Source: Mycolicibacterium neoaurum (GTDB lineage Bacteria; Actinomycetota; Actinomycetes; Mycobacteriales; Mycobacteriaceae). From it: DNA of 64,000 bases. This document shows, piece by piece, positions 8,193-16,295 of this stretch. The notes under the pieces were generated by a model, which had not been told where the DNA came from, did not search any database, and saw nothing but the letters and a program-made list of their open reading frames with translations. The stretch covers positions 1,674,001 to 1,738,000 of the forward strand of contig NZ_JAQIIX010000002.1 of assembly GCF_036946495.1 (NCBI RefSeq), written 5' to 3'. Position 1 is the stretch's first letter, and every line of letters begins with the position of its first letter. Position numbers and translations under genes: made by a program.

Positions 8193-9109
8193 GCCACGGG
8201 CTCGTAGGTCAGCTCTTCCGACCAGGTCGGCGTATAGCGCACCAACGGCATCGGAATGACACCGGTCACCTTCACCAACGAATCCGCCAGCCAGTGATAC
8301 TTCGAGCTGCGGTCGATCACCTTCTTGCTGTGCCAGCTGATGAATCGGTACATGGGGACCCGATTCACGTAATCGCTGCGCTCACCGACACTGCGGAACC
8401 GCCGCATGGCCTGATAAAGGCGCTCCTCGTTGACCCCCATCGCGACGATGTTGTCGCGCATCTTGTTGAGCAGCGGGAAGTAGCTCAGCGTTCCGATGAC
8501 CAGGGCCGGGTTCATCCAGCTACCGACGAAGTCGACCGCAAGCTTGCGCACATTCGCGTGGCCGAGGATGTCCATGACCTCGAAATCGACTGCCAGGTGG
8601 CGGGACTCGTCGGAGTTGATGCGCTTGAACACCTCCTGGGCCACCGGGTCTTTGACCTCGTCGGTGATGAACTTGATCAGCGCGCCGTCGAGGGCCACTT
8701 CGAGCATGGGGATGACGGTGCCCAGGATGGACAGCGACATTCCGTCGGAGAACTTGTCCAGCCAGGTGATCACCAGCTGCACGTTCACACTCGGAGGCGG
8801 AATCTCGTCGTTGTCGAGCATGCCCCAGCGGCGCATGAGCGCCAGCTCGGCGTTGGCATGCTTCTGCTCCTCGGCGTGGAAATGTTCGTAGATGCTCTTC
8901 AAGGTCGGGGTCGGCGCCTTCTTGGCCAGTGCCGCGAAACCGCGTGCGCCGACGTTCTCGATCCACATCAGATCGGTCATGAACGGTTTGAGCTTGGCCC
9001 AGAGCTCTTCGTCGATGAGCTCGGCTCCCGGCGCATCCCAGTCGATATCGACCAAGGACCACTGCTTGTCCTTGATCATCTGCAGCATCTTGTCCAGATC
9101 CATTGCCAT
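8189..9109 (-). CDS. Ferritin-like diiron protein (AurF-like oxygenase/hydrolase family)
   Basis: 306 residues, mostly helical. Two metal-binding motifs are visible: EEQKH (E80, E81, H84) and DESRH (E158, H161), with E51 and E127 as the other carboxylate ligands. This is the four-helix-bundle diiron pattern of the AurF N-oxygenase and related 'metal-dependent hydrolase' families. I chose the ATG at 9109, with AAAGGAACGACC before it; the long in-frame extension upstream overlaps the SDR gene antigenically to its codons and has no homology. It lies 11 bp after the SDR stop and overlaps the BVMO start. The reaction may be hydroxylation or N-oxygenation. Confidence 0.85.
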   Translation of the reverse strand: MAMDLDKMLQMIKDKQWSLVDIDWDAPGAELIDEELWAKLKPFMTDLMWIENVGARGFAALAKKAPTPTLKSIYEHFHAEEQKHANAELALMRRWGMLDNDEIPPPSVNVQLVITWLDKFSDGMSLSILGTVIPMLEVALDGALIKFITDEVKDPVAQEVFKRINSDESRHLAVDFEVMDILGHANVRKLAVDFVGSWMNPALVIGTLSYFPLLNKMRDNIVAMGVNEERLYQAMRRFRSVGERSDYVNRVPMYRFISWHSKKVIDRSSKYHWLADSLVKVTGVIPMPLVRYTPTWSEELTYEPVA

Positions 9110-9120
9110 GGTCGTTCCTT

Positions 9121-9963
9121 TCAGTTGGACGGGAGCAGCCGGCCGAGCAATCCGGCGCCGTGCGCGTAGAGAGCGGGAACATGACGCTTCAGGTGCCATA
9201 CGACCTTCGCGTCCAGCTGGGGCACCACGTAGAGGCTGCCGCGATCGTGCGCGTCGAGGGTGCGAGTGGCCACGCCCTCGGCAGAGACGCCGGTCCAGCT
9301 CGCCAGTTGCTGACTGAGGTTCATCGACCCGGGCGTGATGCGTCCGTCGGTGAACACATTGGTCTTGACGAAGGTGGGGCACAGCACCGTGACCGCGATA
9401 CCGGTGCCGCTGAGTTCGGCAGCCAGTGTCTCCGACAGGGACATCACGCCGGCCTTGGACACGTTGTAGGCCGCCATCGACGGTGCCGCGGCGAAGCCGG
9501 CGGCCGACGCGACGTTGATGATGCCGCCCCTGCCGGCGCGACGCAGGATCGGGGTGAACACCTCACAGCCGTAGATCACGCCCCACAGGTTGATCCCCAG
9601 CGCCCAATCCCAATCGTCGAAACCGATGTCACCGACCGGTTTTCCGCCGATTCCGACGCCCGCGTTGTTGATGACGCAGGTGGGTGCGCCGCCGAAGACG
9701 TCCTCGGCCTGCTTGGCCAACAGTTCGATGGCGTTGCGGTCGGACACGTCGCACTGCACGGCATGCGCGGTTCCGGTGCCCAGATCCTCGATCAGAGCGA
9801 CCGTCTCCGCGGCCCGCTCGGCGTCGATATCGGCGCAGATGATCTCACCACCGCGCCGCGCGAGCTCCAGTGCGAATGCACGTCCGATGCCACTGCCGGC
9901 ACCGGTCACCACGGCCTTGGCATCGGCGGTGCGTCGCGGACCACCGAAGAGGCTGCCTATCAA
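9121..9963 (-). CDS. SDR family NAD(P)-dependent oxidoreductase
   Basis: A 280-residue classical short-chain dehydrogenase/reductase. The cofactor loop GAGSGIGR is at about 21-28, the NNAGVG motif follows the fourth strand, and the catalytic YNVSK motif (Tyr-x3-Lys) is present. It is the first gene of the operon SDR, diiron protein, BVMO, MerR. It probably interconverts an alcohol and the ketone that serves as BVMO substrate, an inference from position. The promoter region upstream holds a perfect palindrome (10052-10066). Confidence 0.92.
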   Translation of the reverse strand: MIGSLFGGPRRTADAKAVVTGAGSGIGRAFALELARRGGEIICADIDAERAAETVALIEDLGTGTAHAVQCDVSDRNAIELLAKQAEDVFGGAPTCVINNAGVGIGGKPVGDIGFDDWDWALGINLWGVIYGCEVFTPILRRAGRGGIINVASAAGFAAAPSMAAYNVSKAGVMSLSETLAAELSGTGIAVTVLCPTFVKTNVFTDGRITPGSMNLSQQLASWTGVSAEGVATRTLDAHDRGSLYVVPQLDAKVVWHLKRHVPALYAHGAGLLGRLLPSN

Positions 9964-10051
9964 GAGGTCTCCTGAAGTTGCTCATCGAATCGAGACCTGA
10001 CCGGTCGAACGGTCGTCACCGAAGATTGCGTCACGCTCCAAAGACCATCAC

Positions 10052-10097
10052 CAAATGTGCCATTTGTCAATGTCGCCTTTTATGAGTGGCACATTTG
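10052..10097. promoter_or_regulatory. Palindromic operator and promoter of the SDR-diiron-BVMO operon
   Basis: CAAATG-TGC-CATTTG (10052-10066) is a perfect palindrome with 6-bp arms. A second copy of its left part lies inverted at 10087-10097 (TGGCACATTTG), giving an 11-bp inverted repeat over 46 bp. On the minus strand the palindrome overlaps a TTGACA -35 (10070-10065), 17 bp from a weak -10 (TGGTCT, 10047-10042). Repressor binding here would block the operon promoter. The regulator may be the MerR protein encoded last in the operon. Confidence 0.6.
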
Positions 10098-10112
10098 TTA
10101 CCGGTGAGATTG

Positions 10113-10838
10113 CTACCAGGGCAGCGCACCCTCTCGGCCGATGAATGTGCCCGAGGTGTACTGCCCAGTGGCGGCACGCACAATCGGTTCGGCCCCCTCA
10201 GCGGCGGTCAGCGGGGCCTGATCACGGTTGATGGGCGAGAAGTCGGTCTGCACGAAACCGGGGTCGACCGACACTGCACGGATCCCGGAGGCGCTCAGCG
10301 CTTTGTCCACCGTGATGGTGATGCTGTTGAGTGCCGCCTTCGAGGCCTGGTAGGCAGGGACGACGAGAGTGTCGGGTGCAGCCGCCGCCTGCAGCGCGAG
10401 CGAGCCCATGAAGGACGACACGTTGACGATGCGGGGATCCGAACTCGCGCGCAGCAGCGGCAGGAACGCCTCGATCATGTACAGGACACCGAGGACGTTG
10501 GTGTCGAAGGTGATGCGCGCGGCGTCCGGATGGACGAAGCCGGTCGACGAGGGATGCGACCACTCCCCCGCGACGCCGGCGTTGTTCACCAGGACGTCGA
10601 GGCGGTCGTGTCGACTCCGTACCCGCTCCAGCAGGTGCCGCACGCTCTCCGGTGACACCACGTCGAGGAGTTCCGCCTCCACCCGGACACCACGTCCCGC
10701 CAGTTCCTCGGTGGCCGCCGCCAGCGTCGCTGGCGTGCGACCGGTGATGATGACGGTGGCGCCGAGAAGGCCCAGCGCGGAGGCGGTTTCGAACCCGATT
10801 CCTCGGGAGCCGCCAGTGATCAGAACGATGTCGGTCAT
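10113..10838 (-). CDS. SDR family oxidoreductase
   Basis: A 241-residue classical SDR: GGSRGIG cofactor loop (9-15), NNAG (about 88-91) and the YQASK catalytic motif. AAAGGG lies 5 bases before the ATG. It is a single gene, separated from the next operon by its promoter/operator region. It resembles broad reductases of carbonyl compounds; the substrate is not predictable. Confidence 0.9.
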   Translation of the reverse strand: MTDIVLITGGSRGIGFETASALGLLGATVIITGRTPATLAAATEELAGRGVRVEAELLDVVSPESVRHLLERVRSRHDRLDVLVNNAGVAGEWSHPSSTGFVHPDAARITFDTNVLGVLYMIEAFLPLLRASSDPRIVNVSSFMGSLALQAAAAPDTLVVPAYQASKAALNSITITVDKALSASGIRAVSVDPGFVQTDFSPINRDQAPLTAAEGAEPIVRAATGQYTSGTFIGREGALPW

Positions 10839-10916
10839 GATGCCCTTTCTGAGTGCAACCGCCGACGACGCTAGATCCGCCGCCCGTCAGGCGCTGGCGG
10901 ATTTGCGACGTCGCAC

Positions 10917-11447
10917 TCAGCGTTCCGAAGCCACACTCCCGTCCAACGTCCGCGCGTACCGCACCTCGTGCACCAGATCAGCGCCGATGTCATCGTTTCG
11001 CTCCGTACCGTCGAACCGCCATCCCGCGGACTCGTAGAAGCGGCGAGCCCGCACGTTGCCCGAAAGGACCCATAGGCCGGCCTTTTCGCACCCCTGCCGG
11101 GCCAGCTGGATGCAACCTGCGGCCAGCAGCCGACGGCCGATTCCTTCCCCCCATCTCGACGGATCCACATAGAGCGCCCAGATTTCCCCGGCGCCCGCGA
11201 GATCGGGGTCTCTACTCAGCCCGGTGGTGACATGGCCACAGATGGTCGCCCCGTCGGCGGCCACCTGAGTGAATGGACCTGCGAGGTCCATCCGCTCGAA
11301 TCCGTAGCGTCTGGCCCTGTCCTCGGCGCGAAGCGCGTCGAGATGATCCTGCGAGATCAGGCCTCGGTAGCCGACCTGCCATGCACGCACATGCGCCTCG
11401 GCAACACTCATCGCATCGTGTGCCGTCGCGAGCCTGATCTCGACCAC
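10917..11447 (-). CDS. GNAT family N-acetyltransferase
   Basis: A 176-residue single-domain acyl-CoA-dependent acetyltransferase. The start MVEIRLATAHDAMSVAEAH is the usual GNAT beta-1/alpha-1. The acetyl-CoA pyrophosphate loop is RWGEGIGRRL (R/Q-x-x-G-x-G/A pattern) at about 108-117, followed by ARRFYESAGWRFDG at the C-terminal beta strand. Substrate unknown. It stands alone between the SDR gene and the flavoprotein cluster. Confidence 0.88.
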   Translation of the reverse strand: MVEIRLATAHDAMSVAEAHVRAWQVGYRGLISQDHLDALRAEDRARRYGFERMDLAGPFTQVAADGATICGHVTTGLSRDPDLAGAGEIWALYVDPSRWGEGIGRRLLAAGCIQLARQGCEKAGLWVLSGNVRARRFYESAGWRFDGTERNDDIGADLVHEVRYARTLDGSVASER

Positions 11448-11561
11448 CGCCGCCTCCCGCCGATAGTGAACGAGGACATCGTCTCAGCCGAACATGGTTG
11501 AGCCAAAGCATTTTCTACGGCAGGGGCAAGTTCCGATATTCGCGCATTTTCGGGGCTGAGT

Positions 11562-12860
11562 TCACCCCGGCACGGTTCCGAACCCTTGCATGTCTCGGGC
11601 GAACTCGAATGGCTGATCATCGGCAAAGATGTCGGCAGAGAAGTCGCGATGCGCTATGGCCCCCCATGCTCGCCGACGCTGCATCGCGAGATTCCCGGCG
11701 TCATAGAGCGGAAAAACGACAGCCTCACGATAGAGTTTGGCAAGCGGGAAACGCGTGTCGAGTGCGTTCACACCGACGATCCTCATGCAGTCGAACACCA
11801 CACTCTGCATCAGGTCTCCACAGAATGTCTTGTTCATCCCGCTGAGCGCGTGCCCCTGCCCAGGATGACGGTCCAGATAATGCGCTGCCTTCCAACAGAA
11901 GTACCGAGCCGCCTCGATTCGGGCCGCGACCTCTGTCAGCAGGTTCCCGACCGCCTGATGGTGGATGATCGGCGACGAACCGCCGCCGGTGTAGGTCTTC
12001 GCCCACTTGAGAGCAAATTCAAACGCGCAGCGGGCAACTCCGACCGCGGCGATGCCGGCTATGGGAGCCGACCAGGTGAAGTTCCGGTTGATCAACAGAT
12101 CGCCATCACCGTGCGCCAACACATTCTGCTCGGTCACCGCCACATCGCGGAATGTCATGGTCACGTTCTGACAGGTTCGGTGACCCAGCTTGTCGATCAC
12201 CTCGTACTCGATGCCGGGGGTGCCCCGTTCCACGACGAAGACACTCAGAGCACCGGCGCTTCCCTTCGTGCAATCCGTCCGTGCGACACACACATTGAGA
12301 TCGGCACCCCGCAGATCCCAGCCACCGGAGTTGCACGGCCAGTGCTTCTCTCCGTTGAGCACGTATCGCCCATGCCGCGGCTGGTGCCGGGCCAGCAACT
12401 GGATGCCCGCAGACGGGCTCGGGTGGTCGAAATTCGCGGTGCCACCACGTTCGCTGACCACCCAGCCGGCCAGGAAGGAGCCGTCGCGGTCGGATGCGGC
12501 GCGGCCGATCCACCTGTCGCGTTGTTCATCGCTGCCATGCCACAGAATCGGCATCAGGGCCAGGCCGTTGACGAGGATCGTCGTCGGGAATCCCGGGTCT
12601 ACCGCGCAGAGTTCCTCGATGGCGATGAGGAAGTCGACGTTCGACGCACCGCCCCCGCCGTATTCGCGAGGTAAGAACATGGTCGTGAATCCCGCTGCAG
12701 CGGCCTGCCGATACACCGGACGCATGGCAAGGAAAGCCTGTTGCGGATCAGTCAGACCGTCGGCCTGTTCGGCCACCGGGCGGAGCACTTCTCTGGCGAA
12801 CTCCCTTGCCCGGTGCTTGAGTGCGCTCTGTTCGGCGGTCATCGTGAAGTCGATGGACAT
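11562..12860 (-). CDS. Acyl-CoA dehydrogenase family flavoprotein, Asp-variant (nitroalkane-oxidase-like), copy 2
   Basis: 432 residues with the acyl-CoA dehydrogenase fold: helical N-domain, a central beta domain and a C-terminal helical bundle. The position where acyl-CoA dehydrogenases carry the catalytic Glu (YEG motif) reads YDAGN, so the base would be Asp387. Nitroalkane oxidase, a member of this fold, uses Asp at this place (Asp402 in the Fusarium enzyme). The ATG at 12860 has AAGGAG 8 bases upstream; an in-frame extension to 13088 overlaps the Rrf2 gene and is not credible. It is the last gene of a three-gene set (copy 1, Rrf2, copy 2). Oxidation of a nitro compound, or of an unusual thioester, is inferred. 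Confidence 0.87.
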   Translation of the reverse strand: MSIDFTMTAEQSALKHRAREFAREVLRPVAEQADGLTDPQQAFLAMRPVYRQAAAAGFTTMFLPREYGGGGASNVDFLIAIEELCAVDPGFPTTILVNGLALMPILWHGSDEQRDRWIGRAASDRDGSFLAGWVVSERGGTANFDHPSPSAGIQLLARHQPRHGRYVLNGEKHWPCNSGGWDLRGADLNVCVARTDCTKGSAGALSVFVVERGTPGIEYEVIDKLGHRTCQNVTMTFRDVAVTEQNVLAHGDGDLLINRNFTWSAPIAGIAAVGVARCAFEFALKWAKTYTGGGSSPIIHHQAVGNLLTEVAARIEAARYFCWKAAHYLDRHPGQGHALSGMNKTFCGDLMQSVVFDCMRIVGVNALDTRFPLAKLYREAVVFPLYDAGNLAMQRRRAWGAIAHRDFSADIFADDQPFEFARDMQGFGTVPG

Positions 12861-12945
12861 GCAGGAACTCCTTAACGCCGAGTGGTCACGTGTTGCCGGC
12901 AGACGCCACGGCGGCCGGCCGCGGGTTCGATCCTCCTGAAACGGC

Positions 12946-13383
12946 TCAGCCGCTTGTGAGTCCCAGCGCGCCGCGCAGTCCGTAGTCGTTACTGGCGATG
13001 TCTTCCAGGGTCGATCGATCGAGCACCTCGAAGTAGGCCTCCAAGGCATCGGAGAAGACGCTGCGGGCACCGCACACCCCGGCGACACGGCAGAAGCGGG
13101 CGGGACCGAGGCATTCCACTACGGCGTAGTCGGACTCCATGGTCCGCATCACCTCTCCGATGCGAATCGAGGACGGATCACGGGCCAATTCGACCCCGCC
13201 CGAGCGACCCCGTGTCGTGTGCACCAAACCCGCCGCCGACAATCGTTGAACCACCTTGTCGAGATGGTGACGAGAGATCCGGTGGGCCTCGGCGATCTCG
13301 GTCACCGAGCCGCGCCGGTCAGGTGCCACGCGCAGGTAGAGCAGCACACGTAGCGCATAGTCGGCATGGTTGGTGTGCTTCAT
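12946..13383 (-). CDS. Rrf2 family transcriptional regulator (NsrR-like, three-cysteine)
   Basis: 145 residues with the Rrf2 winged helix at the N-terminus (ADYALRVLLYL, then a recognition helix around SRHHLDKVVQRL). The metal-site loop carries exactly three cysteines, C91, C98 and C104 (C-x6-C-x5-C). That arrangement holds an Fe-S cluster in NsrR and IscR, and NsrR uses it to sense nitric oxide. The ATG at 13383 has GGGGAG 10 bases upstream. The gene sits between two Asp-variant flavoproteins on the same strand, which it probably controls. Confidence 0.9.
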   Translation of the reverse strand: MKHTNHADYALRVLLYLRVAPDRRGSVTEIAEAHRISRHHLDKVVQRLSAAGLVHTTRGRSGGVELARDPSSIRIGEVMRTMESDYAVVECLGPARFCRVAGVCGARSVFSDALEAYFEVLDRSTLEDIASNDYGLRGALGLTSG

Positions 13384-13537
13384 ATGGCGACAGCTCCCCT
13401 TGATGATTGCTCCGGTCCACTGTGCCACGGCAGATGCACCACGGCGCGGCGGGCATGTGGTCCGAAGTACAGGATCCGGCGCGCCTGCCCGGGTCCGACA
13501 AACTCCAGAAGTGTCGGGCCCGGGCGGGGACACGCAC

Positions 13538-14848
13538 TCAGCCGGCCATGGTGCCGATGCCTTCGTGCTGCTTGCCGAACTGGACGTACTCGTCCTCCAT
13601 GATCGCGCGCGGGTTGAAATCGGGATCGGCGATGATGCCGTGGACGCGACGACGCTGCATCCCCATGTTGCCCCCGTCGTAGATCGGGAGAACCGCTGCC
13701 TCGCGCAAGATCTTGCCGAAGCCGTTCTTCGTCTCCAGGCTGTTCACGCCAACGATCTGCATGCACTTGTAGACACAGTCGAACATCATCTCGGTGACCT
13801 GGATCTTGTTCATGGCCCCGACCAACTCCGCGTGTTGATCATGCTTGTCGAGATAGTCGGCTGCCCGCCAGGAGAATGTACGGGCCATCTCGATCTTGGC
13901 GGCCACATCGCCGAGCACGTAGCCGACATTCTGGAAGCCGATGATCGGGGCGATGCCGCCGGCCGTGTTGTTCTTTGCCCAGTCGAGCGCCATCTCATAC
14001 GCGGCCCTGGCCATGCCGACAGCCGCGATGGCCGCAACCGGCCCTGACCACGCGAAGTTGCGGTTGATCACCAGATCGCCGTTGCCCTGTGCGCCCGGCA
14101 GGAGGTTGGCGGCAGGGATGCGTGCGTCTTCGAAGATGATCTCGGCGTTGGAGGCGAGTCGGTGACCGATCTTGTCGAGATGGCGGAACGTCACCCTGGG
14201 AGTGTCCCGTTCCAGGACCAGTGCCGAGAGCCCCTCGGTACCGCCCTTTTCGGAGTCGGTCCGAACGATCAGCGTTCCGGCATTGACCCCCCGCTCGTCC
14301 CAACCGGCCGACGACGGCCAGTACTTGCGACCGTTGACGATGTAGTCGTCACCATCGCGGACGGCCGTCAGGCCCACGCCCGCGGGCCGTGGCAGGGGGA
14401 TGTCGAAGTTCGCCGTCCCAGAGGGATTTCCGGGCGGCTCGCTGGCAGTCCAGCCACCGAGGTACTCACCGGTCGGGTCGGACGTAGCCGCCCGGAGGAA
14501 ACGCTCCTTCTGTTCATCACTGCCGTACCACGCGACCGGCATGAGACCCAGGCCGTTACACAGCACGGTACATGCGAACCCGGGGTCGACAACGCAGATC
14601 TCTTCGGCAGCGATGACGAGATCGACACACGAAACACCTCCGCCACCATAAGCTTTCGGCAGCATGCACATTGCGATACCGGCGTGGTAGGCCTCGACAT
14701 AGGCCGGTTTGGTCAGTTGAAAACCCTTCAACGGATCGGGTTCGGCATCGGCCGCCGCCACCGCAGGCGCCAATACCTCCTCGGCGAACGTGCGCACCTC
14801 GTATTGCAGCTTTCGCTGTTCGTCGGACATGGTGAAGTCGATCGTCAT
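13538..14848 (-). CDS. Acyl-CoA dehydrogenase family flavoprotein, Asp-variant (nitroalkane-oxidase-like), copy 1
   Basis: 436 residues, same fold and clearly paralogous to the gene at 11562-12860 (shared FDFTM, YGGGG, NRNFAWSGP-type and C-terminal GxGT segments). The catalytic-base segment reads YDGGN with Asp391 instead of Glu, exactly 46 residues from the C-terminus as in the other copy, followed by an Arg triplet 8-10 residues on. This DGGN-to-Arg pattern is that of nitroalkane oxidase. The ATG at 14848 has GGAG 6 bases upstream. A 17-bp palindrome lies 80 bp upstream. Genuine acyl-CoA dehydrogenase activity with an Asp base remains possible. Confidence 0.88.
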   Translation of the reverse strand: MTIDFTMSDEQRKLQYEVRTFAEEVLAPAVAAADAEPDPLKGFQLTKPAYVEAYHAGIAMCMLPKAYGGGGVSCVDLVIAAEEICVVDPGFACTVLCNGLGLMPVAWYGSDEQKERFLRAATSDPTGEYLGGWTASEPPGNPSGTANFDIPLPRPAGVGLTAVRDGDDYIVNGRKYWPSSAGWDERGVNAGTLIVRTDSEKGGTEGLSALVLERDTPRVTFRHLDKIGHRLASNAEIIFEDARIPAANLLPGAQGNGDLVINRNFAWSGPVAAIAAVGMARAAYEMALDWAKNNTAGGIAPIIGFQNVGYVLGDVAAKIEMARTFSWRAADYLDKHDQHAELVGAMNKIQVTEMMFDCVYKCMQIVGVNSLETKNGFGKILREAAVLPIYDGGNMGMQRRRVHGIIADPDFNPRAIMEDEYVQFGKQHEGIGTMAG

Positions 14849-14927
14849 TGCTACTCCAGGTGTGTGGTGAACGCAGTGGGTGGTGATCTGCCGCGCCATA
14901 GAGGCAGACCACCAGAGGTTCCTAAAT

Positions 14928-14944
14928 CGGTATTTCGAATACCG
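14928..14944. promoter_or_regulatory. Palindrome upstream of the flavoprotein/Rrf2 genes
   Basis: CGGTATT-TCG-AATACCG is a perfect inverted repeat (7-bp arms) in a locally AT-rich stretch, 80 bp before the flavoprotein start. It is a good candidate operator for the NsrR-like Rrf2 protein or for the MarR protein encoded just upstream. I saw no second copy near the Rrf2 gene or copy 2. Confidence 0.5.
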
Positions 14945-15079
14945 TGTTTTCAGGTTTCGACTACGTTGCCACGAATTACACCTGCCTCACGGCGCGCAAA
15001 GCGGACATGTGAGGCCTTTACGGCTGCGGCACAACCGTCGTCGGAGATCTCGCAGCACCCCGCATCCCCGTACCTGGAT

Positions 15080-15523
15080 TCACCAATGCCAGGCGCTACC
15101 ACCCACATTGACGATGGTGCGCTGCAGCACCTCGATGGTGGTGGCGTAGTCCTCGTCGGAAACTCCCTGGCGTCGCTCGTCATTGAGTTCCTTCTGCACC
15201 GCGGCGGCGGCGTCGAACTGCGTCAGTCCCAGCTCCGTCAGGCGGACGCGATCTCCCCCTCGACTGAGCCACCCCTTGTCGACACCGGCCGCGATCGCCC
15301 GCACGATGCTCTCGTCGGACTCGTTGGGGCCGACGATCGCCACCAGATCGGCCTCACTCATGCCGCGCGAGTGCATCGACAACTGGTGCAACACCCACCA
15401 CTCGGGCTGGCTGACGCCGAGTTCGGACAGTCGGCCGCGGGTACGCGCCCGGATGGCTTCTCCTGCACGAACCGACCAGAATCCAAGGGGCTGGAGCGCA
15501 GCGGGTTGCATTTCTCTTGTCAT
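15080..15523 (-). CDS. MarR family transcriptional regulator
   Basis: 147 residues with the MarR winged-helix pattern: helices around GVSQPEWWVLHQL, a recognition helix in SDESIVRAIAAGVDKGWLSR and the wing GDRVRLTELGLTQF. It is transcribed away from the TetR gene, with a 142-bp promoter region between them that contains a strong inverted repeat. It could regulate the downstream flavoprotein cluster, being its immediate upstream neighbour on the same strand. Confidence 0.87.
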   Translation of the reverse strand: MTREMQPAALQPLGFWSVRAGEAIRARTRGRLSELGVSQPEWWVLHQLSMHSRGMSEADLVAIVGPNESDESIVRAIAAGVDKGWLSRGGDRVRLTELGLTQFDAAAAVQKELNDERRQGVSDEDYATTIEVLQRTIVNVGGSAWHW

Positions 15524-15607
15524 GAGCCGACCGTAAAACCTGAACTCTTGTTGATGTCAAGGCACCGGATCAGCTGGTCGCTATTATTCCGGCGACTTTT
15601 TGGTCAA

Positions 15608-15627
15608 CTGATCTGTTTTCAGATCAG
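15608..15627. promoter_or_regulatory. TetR-type operator between marR and tetR
   Basis: CTGATCTG-TTTT-CAGATCAG is a perfect inverted repeat with 8-bp arms, 38 bp upstream of the TetR start, in an AT-rich divergent promoter region. Its size and place suit autoregulation by the TetR protein and control of the coupled glycosyltransferase. Confidence 0.6.
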
Positions 15628-15665
15628 CTCTTCAGAAAAAAGTCATTTCGTCCTACGTTCGGAGC

Positions 15666-16295
15666 ATGCCGACCACCCCGGTGCATACGCAGTCCTTCAT
15701 CCGTTCCGCGCGACGGGCACAGATCGTCGCAGCCGCCATCGACGTCATTTCTGAGGTCGGGTACCCGCAGGCATCGATCCGCAAGATCGCCGACCGTGTC
15801 GGTATCGCCATGAGTGCGGTGCTCTATCACTTCGGCACGAAGGACAAACTCGTCGAGGCGATCATCGAGCACATGTACCGCACCATGCTGGACTCGGTCG
15901 CTCCGGCGCTGGCTGGTCAGCACACCGCATCGACCAAGCTGGACGCGTATATCCGTTCCAGCATCGACTATTTCGCCACGCATCGTGTCGCGTTGAAGGC
16001 GCTGGCCTCCCTCGGGACCACCTACATCCCGGCCGACGGACGGCGCTTCGAGGAACTCGGACTGGACGCCGACCTCGCCGGCCAACTCACCGAACTCGAC
16101 CCGACTGACATATTGGACACCGGGCGGCGAGACGGCGAGTTCGCCGACTTTCCGGTCGCGTCCACAGCGATTGCCTTACGTGGAGCGGTCAACGGTGTCG
16201 TGGAGCCGATTCTGCGCGAGCCGCATTTCGATGCATCCCGTTACGCCGAAGATCTGATCGTCATGTTCGGTCGCATCGTCGGCAGGCGACGTTGA
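15666..16295 (+). CDS. TetR family transcriptional regulator
   Basis: 209 residues. The N-terminal helix-turn-helix (about 15-63) shows ASIRKIADRVGIAMSAVLYHFGTKDKL, the usual TetR recognition region; the rest is the ligand-binding helical domain. The stop overlaps the TTG start of the glycosyltransferase (TTGA), so repressor and enzyme are co-translated. A drug or metabolite that is a substrate of the glycosyltransferase is a likely inducer. Confidence 0.92.
   Translation: MPTTPVHTQSFIRSARRAQIVAAAIDVISEVGYPQASIRKIADRVGIAMSAVLYHFGTKDKLVEAIIEHMYRTMLDSVAPALAGQHTASTKLDAYIRSSIDYFATHRVALKALASLGTTYIPADGRRFEELGLDADLAGQLTELDPTDILDTGRRDGEFADFPVASTAIALRGAVNGVVEPILREPHFDASRYAEDLIVMFGRIVGRRR

Noticed and set aside
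6714..9963. Orthologue of the M. tuberculosis mymA operon
   Set aside because: A BVMO and an SDR are shared, but lipR, adhD, tgs4, fadD13 and the AraC-type VirS are absent, and a diiron protein and MerR are present instead.
10849..10920. CTGAGTGC/GCACTCAG inverted repeat around the SDR-GNAT intergenic region
   Set aside because: 8-bp arms 56 nt apart with no U-run; could be chance and does not make a convincing terminator or operator.
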